From Liolophura sinensis (lineage: Eukaryota; Mollusca; Polyplacophora; Chitonida; Chitonidae): DNA of 64,000 bases. The DNA is taken from assembly GCF_032854445.1 (NCBI RefSeq), contig NC_088300.1, positions 52,922,984 through 52,986,983 of the forward strand, in the 5' to 3' direction. Shown here in pieces: positions 34,601-46,600 of the stretch; position 1 is the stretch's first letter; each line of letters opens with the position of its first letter. A program made the translations under genes and the position numbers. The notes beneath the pieces are model-generated. The model had not been told where the DNA came from. It saw only the letters and a list, made by a program, of their open reading frames with translations, and made no database searches.

Positions 34601-37600
34601 AATACATAAGGGTCATCAAGCAAAACAATTAAACAATGCGAAAGGATGCTGCCCCTCACAGTTGAATTCAATAAAACAGTCTAGCCAGTTAGTATTAGGC
34701 CTATCCCACCCCATCTAAAAAAAAAAAAAAAATTTGCATTGAGTGAAAGGTTGCCATGTTATTCAGCAGTTGAAAGCAATCTCACCAAGGTGCCTAAGGT
34801 AAAGGCAGGAAGTATATCATCAAAAGCCACAAACTATACAAAAAACCGTCAAGACTAAAATTTCCAGAGCTAATGTAGAACTAAAAACGGCCACACTTTT
34901 CACTTTGACCACACCATAGTAGTTTTCAAAGAAACATATATGTCAATGGGAGAAAAGGTCATTTTACATACATGTTGATCAACCCAGATTAACTTTAAGG
35001 TTGATCTGCAAAAATTAAGTCAGCATCAGAAACTCTCCACAGTCAATGACTTTCTGGTACCCAAAGTTTTTCTCTTTTTATAGTGGCAATTTGTCTTTCA
35101 GACAGGGGTTAAATTGGCCATAACAGATGAGAAAGAAAGGAAAGTGTTTTAAATGAGCGAGATTGAAACATACAGACATAAATCTTTGAACACATTTAGC
35201 CCAGAATCTAACTGAAAGTTACAAGTGGTATTGGCAATGTTTAAGAAATGTAACAATAATCATAATTATTCAGTCATCAGCGACCATACATGTACCTACA
35301 TTTATGTACAACAATCATGTAAAAATGTGGCTTCTACTAGATATTATACTTTTAGTATACATAATAAAACAGTTCGCTCATGACCAATTTCCTTTATTTA
35401 ACTGAAGAACCACGGTCCTTCTGGAGATTTTTCAGATAATTTTGGCCCCTGATATTCGCCACCCCTACATGTACTTTCCCCATTACATTTAAACATAAAA
35501 AAATGACATAAATAAATGGGAAATAAAAACACTTATAGAAAATCCTCGATTAGTATATCATCCGAGTTTACTGACACTGCCATTTATGTGTCATGGGTAT
35601 TTAGTACTAATACTATTATTTGAATATGGATTTAATGATGACTAGATGAACTTTTCAATGCTACAATCAAATCTGATTGTACAGGATACTACATATCTGG
35701 ACAAACAAAAGGATATTAACTCTAATAGGTAGCTTACAGATCCTGTTCCTACATATACATAAACACATGTAGGTTTTGTTGTATGAATAAATTCCCCTAA
35801 ACTATTTCACTGCAATAAACCTACACACAAAATACAGGACAAGGTTGTAGGGTTTAAATCAGGATATTATGTGATCACAATGTAGTTTTCATGAGGAGAC
35901 TCTTTTACCTGTCAGACAGTAACATATATGGTATACTATCCCTCCAGTGTATTGTACACTTTCTACAGCTTTCAAAATGATATGGGTTATATAAACATAT
36001 GTGCTAACAGGGTAAAGTTAATTACTGATTTATTTTAGTGATGCTTTATGCAGCAAGAATATTTCACTTGTACATGCAGATGCTGTGGTGAGGCTTATGA
36101 GCACAGGAAATGGGGCAGAGCCTAGAGCCTGAGTGCATGTACCGGTCAACCACCTTACCTCTTCCGAGGCCTGTTTAACAAAGCAGTCACAATTTAATAT
36201 GTGCCTGGTGTCATTTTCATGACAGCATACAATGTATGATGAGGGACCATATGATGATCACAGTGGTACATGTGAATGTGCCTGACACAGTGTTGGGATA
36301 ACTTTAGCCTTTATATAACTGGTAAACCTACAGATATACCCTACTTCCTCAACATTTTTGCATATGGCACAACGACTTTCAGTGCAATTTATACACATTT
36401 TTAATTTTGGTTGGGTTGATCAATTTCAGGGCTTCACCAAAGTATAATTTTATCAGTCTACACAGAATAATACTTTCAGAATATGCTTGAATAAACACCT
36501 TGCAAATTACCGAAAAGTTTGAAGAATTACATTAAATCTACAGCCAACCCAGCAGGGGATGGAATCAAGCAGGTGGCTTCTTCGAGCCTTGGATTTGTCA
36601 TACAAGAGCATGGTCACTGAGCAAGCCCACACACAGCAAGAAGAATACACACTACCTTAATAGCATGTGAAAAACAACCAATCAGACCAACACAATCAAG
36701 CTTTATGTCCCTGTACTCTACTTAAATGCCCATAAGGAAGTCACTGATCCACACCATACATTGTTAGTGAAACATTTATACAGGAAGTTGGTGGAGAAAA
36801 GTCAGAACAGCATGTCAACAGAAAGAGCACTGTCATGTATATACACATGCTCATAATGTCCATAAATATCCCCTATAGTGAATAATGTAACAAGTCAAGT
36901 CAATGTAACAAGTGTGAAATCATTCACACTTTAAGAACGTATAATACATACAGGTATATACACATGCTCATAATGTCCATAAATATCCCCTATAGTGAAT
37001 AATGTAACAAGTCAAGTCAATGTAACAAGTGTGAAATCATTCACACTTTAAGAACGTATAATACATACAGGTATATACACATGCTCATAATGTCCATAAA
37101 TATCCCCTATAGTGAATAATGTAACAAGCACTACCCTAAATGACCTAAAATTTAGTCTACAAAAGGGTATTTTTAGAGGCAAATAAATGTCATAAAATAT
37201 TATTTCTGGTCCTGAAACTTTCGAGCAGAATATCATCGCATATTCAGAGCAAACCTCAAAACACCTTTCTAAAATAAAAAGAAGTATCAGAATCAGGAAA
37301 AATGGGCAAGTTTTTCAAGTCATTTAGGGTAGGCACAAGCAACTGTACACATACATGACACATGTAGTGTGATTGGTGTCATCATATCACAAAGAACTGC
37401 TTCCTGGATTAAGGTCAACTACAGTTCATGCATATTTTGATTTATTTATTTATTTATTTGATTAGTGTTTTACGCCAAGCATAATGCTGGCCGTCATGGT
37501 ATAAGTGACATACTCTTGAGTACGACATAAAACATCAATCAAATAAATAAATAAATTACAACCATACATACTTGTTCTCTGAATTATGTATACACAAGAA

Positions 37601-40600
37601 ACCAACTTAAGATTACAAACATAATATCTCCTCTCAAGTTGGCAACTGAAATGTTTATTCTGGGCATAAGAGAAACATTTATATTATCCGTTAACAACGT
37701 TGAGATCATGTCACCGTTTCCACAAAACAAGTCACATGATAACTGCATAAACACTTCGATGATACATCTAATTACACTGAGAACTGTTACACTATCATTG
37801 AATTCAAACTATCAGTTCTCCTAATATAAGTAAGTGACATGTTTGGTTGGATATCTGAAAGTGATGTTAGCTGTGAATTTTGTAATTTATACTTTTAGAT
37901 TTTTCAAACACAATGTAAATTCTGGTAAGTTTAGGTTGGAAGAAATTCATCAAAATCAAAGTGAAAGTAGACTGATATAAAAGTAGGGCTTACCTCACAG
38001 TATTCATTAATAGGTTTAAGGCGTTTCTCTGCTACTTCTCGAATGTGACTTCTCCCCAAAAACTTTTTCCCTACAAACAGACATCAGTCAAGTACATGTA
38101 TTAATGCAGATGTACATGTACAATGTTTACAATCTATACTCAAGAGTTCTTCAACAAATATGACAGCAGTATCTTTTATGGTTGGAGGAAACTGCAGTAC
38201 CAGCAGGTGAACTGTCTCAGGTGTGACATGTCATACAGCAAGAGGCAAATAATGTTTGCTGCACAGTCAACCACTTAACTGACTTACTGCTTACTGACTT
38301 AAAGGCAAAAAAAAGTGGTTGACTGTACAGCAAGCTGGTAGAGGGAAAAGTGGTCTTTAACAAGAAGTAAATTGCACAAATGGTCACATAAGTGTCATCT
38401 ACTGCTTGTTGTTTAACAGCAAGTCTTCACAAAAAGTGAAGAGCCAATTTCCTGTCCAACACACGGCTTGAACCTGCACCCCATGTGTGATCTGTGATCT
38501 GTAAACACTTACAAAGTCACACATCAGTGATCACGCACAACAAACTTGGACTCCTTCATTGGTACACAATACACATGGCTTGTTGTTACCACATCATTCA
38601 CCACATGTAATTACACAGTCCCATTTCCAGTGAAAATACAGGTGCTAAGTACATGTTACTGATCTAAACTCATGAAGATACTTGCCAGGTAAAAAGGGTA
38701 TGATTCTCTTGTTTGGATCCCCTTTACCTGCCTGATTTGGGAACTTGTCCAACAGCTCATTCTGAAATAAAACCAGAGTACAGTCAGTGCTAGAACCACG
38801 TATAATGATAAAGTAAACAGTACATGTACACCTGTGTTTGTGCAATAATGTATATGTACATGTTTTATAAATTATGTAAGCATGTGTATAAATACACTGT
38901 TATAAACACATATGTGTGTTGTAATGCTAATTGCTGATGTTTACTATAAATTCCAGAACTATATTAAATTATCAAGGTGACACTAAAATTACTTGATTAA
39001 AACTTCAACCTCTTCGTGCTGGTTTAGGGCACACATGTAAATGTACAATGTGCAGACACAGCCAATGTTTACAGATGCATATACACATACAGCCTAATGA
39101 TACATATATACAGCTTATGGCATGCAGAAATACGCTTACAGCTTAACAATACATATACACACACAAAATAATGATATGTATATACAGCATTATGGCATGT
39201 AGAAATATGCATACCGCTTAACAATACACACACAGACAGCCTTACCATATATGTACAAATTTCTGATATCTACCAGCGATTCTTAGAAGTACAAATTTTA
39301 CAACCAGACACTCAAAATTCAGCTTTTTTTTTCAGTCCAGATTGAGTTTAATTACATTTTAAACACCGACTATACTCCGGTACAGAATTTAATTATGCCT
39401 TAGCGACTGGTAATTTTGTGAACATGAAAGTATATATGACATACCGATCATGATTTTATTACTGGTATATACATATACTTTTACAAGTATATTATCTTGA
39501 CCAGAGATATACATTGTATAATAAAACAATTGTAAACCATGGTGACGCATGTTCAGATGTTGGTTATTTTATTAAAGGAGAGAAAGGAACTAACAAACAG
39601 TATATCCAAAGTAAACATGTCCAAAATATAGAGAAAAGGCTTATCCTGCTCAGAGGTATCTCAGGAAACAGATATGAAACGTGCATGTTCAGTTGTTGGT
39701 TGTTATAAATATTAGGAGAAGGAATTAACAAATATTACATGAAAACTAAACACACACAGGCCTACTAACACAAAAGATAAGGTTAATTTTTATCACAGGT
39801 ATGTACTGTAAAGTATTTATTATTCCCTGGAATTTATTTTTGTGGGTTTACTTCAAAGATGGGTTCACGGGAATTAAGTGTTGCGAAATTAATCAAGGAT
39901 ATACCCCCCAAAAAATCTTAAAACTGTTTTATTTTCTAATATGGCCGAAATTGCTCAAGGACGTCAACCAGCTAGGTATTATCAAGAGTGGCTAAAATGA
40001 TCTTTGATTCCTGCGGTGTCACTAATCCTTGTAATCTGGATCAGGATCAGAGATTGAAATCGACTACTGATTGCTATGCAATTCAGTTTATATCCAAAAT
40101 TTCAAGTACTTGCACCAGAAAAACACAGAATTGATTTTTTTTTAACCCAAATTTTCAATTTTTCACTAAATTTAACCACGGAATACCGGGGTCTAAAATC
40201 AACTTGTACAAATCCCTGCATACATGTGTAGTCTAACAATGCACATACACAGATTAACAATATAGAGATTCAGACACCCGTACAGATTCAGGTACAGGCT
40301 AAATGAACGTGCTCAAGCAGACACAACTTAATGATACTTGTACACGTATGCTGCAGGTACCTGTAACCAGTTTAATTACTTAAACAGAATGTAAAAACCA
40401 CCTCACCTGAAAGTCGAAAAACCTGCTGTAGCGTCTGTAAATAGTGCTTGTTGTGCCATCTGACCAAGTGACACAGATTACATACACCTGTAAAAAATAA
40501 ATATAAGAAACTTAATTGACCACTTATATATACTGCATAAACTCAAATGCATAAGTAGAGAATCATTAAGAAAATATATCAAACCTGAATACTTTTGTAT

Positions 40601-43600
40601 ATCTATGATAAACACATGCAAGTGATATGGTTTAACAAGTACGTGAAATCATCTGCTATTGCATAGTCAATGTTTCTACCCTAATTAGTCCACCTTTTCA
40701 CATGTATGGAAGAGCAACTTTCAGTGCACATTCTTAACCTGATTTTGGAGACAAAATTACATAGGTTAGATTGGCCAGTTTCAGGGCGTCACAAAAAGTA
40801 CAATGTTATCAGTCTACACAGAATAAATCCTTCCGAATATGCTTGATTAAACACCTTGCAAACATGGAAAAAAGTTGAAGAATTACAGTAATACCAATGT
40901 AATATTCTGTCTAGACTACAGTACATGTAGGCCAACCTACTTGGTGCAAATAAAACTGTATACAAAATGTGTTAATATTGCTGTCTTCACTTCATTATAG
41001 GCAACTCTTAGTCTGTGACACACATACATGTATATGATAGTCCATAAATATTTCACCTTAGATACAGATACCTTAGCCTAGATACAGGTAAAATTACTAC
41101 AGGAAAACATTTCACAGGAAGACAAGAGTAAAAGCAATTCTATTTTCCTGAAGTAAATAACTGTTTCCAGTCATGACGGTAAGCAAACCACTTATGTGTA
41201 GAACAAAAATGAGGGTACTAGTATCTGAAATATGACCTGCAATTTGGCCACATTGTAAGTGTACAGGTACACGTAGATGTACTCATGCTGGTTTCCTCTC
41301 CGGCCATACGTGGGAATGTCTGCCAACAACATGTGGATGGTCGTGGGTTTCCCCCGGGCTCTGCCCGGTTTCCACCCACCATAATGCTGGCCACCGTCAT
41401 ATAAGTGAAATATTCTAGCGTAAAATACCAATCAAATAAATAAACATACATGTAAAAAAGCACTATTATGCTAACTAACTGAAGAGGGGAACTTAGAACA
41501 TGTTGAACTGAACGTGATCTAGCTGACTAGACAACTGAGAAAGTTTAGGTCATATGAAAAAATGTGTAGAAAAATTTCATGGAAATCTGGGTGCAGTACA
41601 TTTGAAGGCAAAAACTTCAACAGTACATACATGTACACAACTCTAAAGAATACCATGGTAAATTTATAGTTCTATGCAGAGGTCATACATTTTAATTGTG
41701 CTGACTCATGCTCACAAGTCTGAATGAGAAATCAGCAGAAAGATTTCCATGTACACTTCAAACCTTTCTAATATTTTGACAGGCCTGAAAATTCAATTTG
41801 CACATGACCTATGGCTTATCTTATCTATGTAACAGAGATCCATTACTACACATTTTAATACCTACTCCACTTAAATTACCAAGAAAAATGTGCGGGAAAT
41901 GCAACTCCAGTATACAGATGTGTATAGTATACATGTACTATATACATTATATGACTATTTAACACTACACATTAGTGACTTCATAATGTTTCCCAAATAA
42001 ACTGTACAATTCAGTACATGTACATATCAATCAATACTTGTGAGAACATGCATAAATACCTCAAATACATTGGAAACTGCCAATATTGCTTGCAGAGGTA
42101 ATAAAACTACAATGCACAGAAAGGTTCTATAATTTATTCGTTTATCTATGTTTTGATACATCATGACAATGCAGCTTTCAGAAACTAATCTGTCAGACAC
42201 TTAAATGTATAACCACCACATTTATAAATGTACACTCTAACATTTAAACTAGACCCCAAGGGCTGTGAAATGGGTCTATTGCTCGTCTTCTATTTTTATT
42301 CTTTCTTGTAACTAATGACCAACTGTCCTCTAGTACAATTCATTAGTTTTTTCCACCCACAAAGGCCCTATCAGTTATTCTATCTGTAATGGAGTACCCA
42401 GCCCCACCTCATTATGACATGACTTCAAGGAGAATGCATTGCGTCAGAACCTCACATTATGATATACTGTAAGATTGTATACATTTTTTTGCAACTACAT
42501 GTAAGTCCCTACCATTTCTATCTGTTGGGTTAGTGTGAGCATGAAAATCTTTATTACTTGTACCACTACCATATATGGCAACAGATCAAGGCTACCTATT
42601 GTAATACATGGTTTGGTCCTTACAGTATATAATTGTATCTCAATTGTACACATATGGCAAGGACACATAAAATACATGCACAATCTCTCAACCTTTTTTT
42701 TTTAATCATTTCAGGGTTATATCCAAATGTCCCTCGCATATAACAAACGCAATTAATGGCTCATTCCACAATTTAACAGATAACTACTTAAACGGACCAT
42801 GAATAACTTTGTATACTAAGTTTGTTGGCATTCACGCAATGAGGTAAATCAACTACTGGGCAGTAACCAAAGGGGTCAAGCAATGCTATATGTAGTACAA
42901 ATCTAAAGTGTTTCTAAACACTAGCTGTTCTGGTGATCATTGTATTTCATTGCATTAGCTTCTCTATGAAATCACAGATAAATGCACTGAACCCTTGAAG
43001 ACACTTTAACATAGCACAAATAACTAACGATCGTGTATAATTAAAACCATACATTGGTGGGGAGCTATATTAGGATGATTTAATGTAGTACAGCAGCAGA
43101 ACTTTAGTTATAGTAAACAAAATGACCATTTTTTTTTTTTTTTTTTTTTAGCCCTTGTTACATCTTCTTCAAGTTACATGTAAATGGCACCCTAGACTAT
43201 ACAACTTTCGGAGCTGTGAAATACAGGAATGTAGGCTATCTTACATGGTGTAAATCTTTTCACTACATACGCAACCGCAGGCAATCAAGGTACCGACTGG
43301 TATGTGACATTTACCGTCACGATCCTCAAAATAGCGCAAGTGCATTCGATAACCTTTCGTGATATGAAACTAAACCAATAATAAATGAAAGCACAACTCC
43401 ATAATTAGAATTATTATTCAATGCATAATCATAACATAGAAATCCCAACAAAACAATGAAGAAAACATCATGACAGGAAGCTAATATCTGACCATAACAC
43501 ATGGTCTATTTCGTTGAGCGGACTGACAGGTCACACTTGGGTGAAACTACTTCTGGCAATTTCTTCACATTTTTTCAAGCCTTTATAATGGGCCTCTAGC

Positions 43601-46600
43601 GATTCTCACCAATAGACCCATGAAAAAACATGCTACACCTTTCACTGTCCAAATATATCAAACATATTTTCGATATTCGGTGAATGAATTGGCTTTTCCT
43701 TGCAAATGGAAAGCAATGTAATAAAGCATACTTAAATGTAAGTTCTCTCCAGTCAAATGGTCAAATGAAGTCAAATGAGTGATGGGAAATCTGAGAGAAT
43801 TTTGATAAACAATTATGTAACTTTAATGAAAGCAGTGCATAAATTGTCTTTTCAAGTTTGGCATGGCAAGCTACATGTACCACTTGTTTGTAACAATTGA
43901 ATCACAATGATTTTGCAATTATAAAATATATCAATGTACATAATTATTAGATGGTTACATGTTCATGTACAATAGCTATAATGTCCGTATGTGATGAGAC
44001 ACTGGCTTAATTCATTATCATTCATAGGTTGTCCATATCACTAATAAATCAGTTGTCTGTAGATGAGACGGATGTGTTGTAGCAGACAACAAAGGTAGTG
44101 CGATAAATCTAAGTGCAGTGAGTATTTCTAAATTTTGTCAGGGTGAACATGAAGGTATAATTTACCAGGAGAATAAACAAAATGTTTAACAATCACTCAT
44201 GCTATGGTGCATGACACACAGGTCACTTTGATATGATCTATCAGAACTGTTCTAAAAACAAATGATATAGTAGATGTCCACTTCTCATGCTACATCGTCT
44301 ATATTCTGCACAACAAGTCTAAATTAAAAAACATGATAACATGCAATGTTTCTACTGCCACAATTTTCCAGCAGTAACATCACAATATAGTTACTGTAAA
44401 TGACCTAAAATTTCACCCCAAAACATTAACTCATGTTAACACTAACTCATTTTTCCAGATTCTACAAGCTACATTTATCTTTTTGTTTTGAGGTTTGTTT
44501 GGAAAGTAAAATGACAGCCTACCTGAACTCCCAAGTGACATATTTATGGTGAATTTTAGCTCAGTTACCCATGGCATAGATATTTTCACTAAATTTTGCC
44601 ACAGTTCCAATGGATTTCCAAATAAAAGGTTTATCTTGCGGGAATACAATTTTAGATTCCTGTATACTGAAGTTGTTCTTCAATCCTTTTTTATATCAAC
44701 ACAAATATGTGATAAAAAGTAAGCTGTACAAGATATAAATACTCCACTCTTCAGAAGGGTACAGATGTTACTGATCACTAAAATAATCCCTACTTTTTAA
44801 CTCTTTCTTTACAAGAATCCAGATGGATTCTCATAAAGTCAATGTGCGTGAATGTTTTGGGAATTGGGTTAATTGCCACTGAAGTCTGAGCCCTGTTTAC
44901 AGTAACTGTATACATGTGCATGTAACTGACACGACACATACACTGTATATTTACCAGAGTGTTAGTATGAGTGTAAGGTATTTTTCTCCATTTTAATTGC
45001 TAGAATGCATGTCACATCTGATGTGACAGAGATTTTGATCTTCAGCATACACAACAATACACAATCAATCTATATTTTTTTGTACACACAATACTCACAG
45101 TGGTTTTAAGTATGAACCTGATGCATATACTATATATTTTCTGTGTGAAGCAGAATTTACAGGTAAAATACTATGGCCGTGAAGTTTGTGGAAACTAATC
45201 GGCTAAATGTTTCTGGAAACTTAGAGGTAGTACTGTGTGGGTCTTTTAAACTAGAATTAACAAACAGAATGTGTTTTCCTGTCTACACGCAGGTCAGCTT
45301 CGCATGGACAAATTCATAACTTCCTTTTCAGAAAATGGCATGTCAAGCAGACAGTAATTTCTACAGGACATTCATTCAAACCATTTATAGGGCTTTGTCA
45401 TGTACCTGAGAAATACATAAAGTGTACGTAACATCTTGCATTTATTTCATGTACAATATGTAAGCCTGAACTCATTTACATGTACACATATTTTACCAAT
45501 GATATACACCAGCTAAAAAAAGCTTCATGTTTTTGTATGTACATGTAGATCCTATTTCACACGTGTAACCAAGCCCATTTTGAAGCATTCAGTATACCCT
45601 ACGATAAACTTTGTCCATCACTAACTTGCCTATTTTTCCTGATTCTGAGAGTTCTACTGATTTTAGAAAGGTGTTTGAGGTTTGTTTAGAACATGGGATG
45701 ATATTCTACTGGAAAGTTGAAAGTTTCAGTACCAAAAAGTAATATTTTGTGATATTTATTTACCTCAAAGAAATGCACACTTGTAGGTGAAATTTGAGCT
45801 CATTTAGTGTAGTTCTCTTAATGTGGACTTGAATGACATGTACTTTCAAAAGAATTTTCACACTGTCAGAACACACAATCTAATGTTTTCAGTCAATCTG
45901 CAATTTATATATATATATATGGTCCTATAAATCTGAAATTTGGGAATTCTGTATTAAGTCTTAATGCCAAACTCACTATCATGAATACATGTGTACATAT
46001 ATGTACACATGTATTCATGATAGTGAGTTTGGCGTTAAGACTTAATACGGAATTCCCAAATTTCAGATTTATAGGACTTGTATACAGATTTCAACAGAGC
46101 TGTACACTATAGTGTTGACTGCATAGTTACGGATGCCATAATTTGCGACAATGAATCAAGTCAGAATTGTAATTTGAAACCGTAGAGTAATAATATATGC
46201 ATGTATTATGAAATATACATGTACATGGGAATAATACATCGTATATATTATTATGTACATGTATACCAAATAGCTAAATTCATCTACATGTACACGCAAT
46301 CCCCTCAGCTAAAGAATGCCAATCGAGAAAATGTCAGATAGGAAAAACAGTAGTAGTATTCGCACGTTTGCAAGGTGTTTATTCAAGCACACTGATATTC
46401 TGAAGGCATTTTTCTGTTACATATTTTGGGAAGCCCTGAAAATGACCAATCCAACCACTGTGGTTCTGTTGCCAACATTGACTTTAAAATGTGCACAAAT
46501 TGCACTGAAAGTTGCTCTTTCACATGCGAAAGGGTTGGGGAATAGGGTCGGTTTATCTACTGAATGTCGACATCTCATGAAAATGACAGATCCCATTTAT

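Noticed and set aside
42260-43625. Inverted TGGGTCTATTG ends that could bound a transposon
   Set aside because: The match is only about 12 bp and no further copies or duplications are visible.
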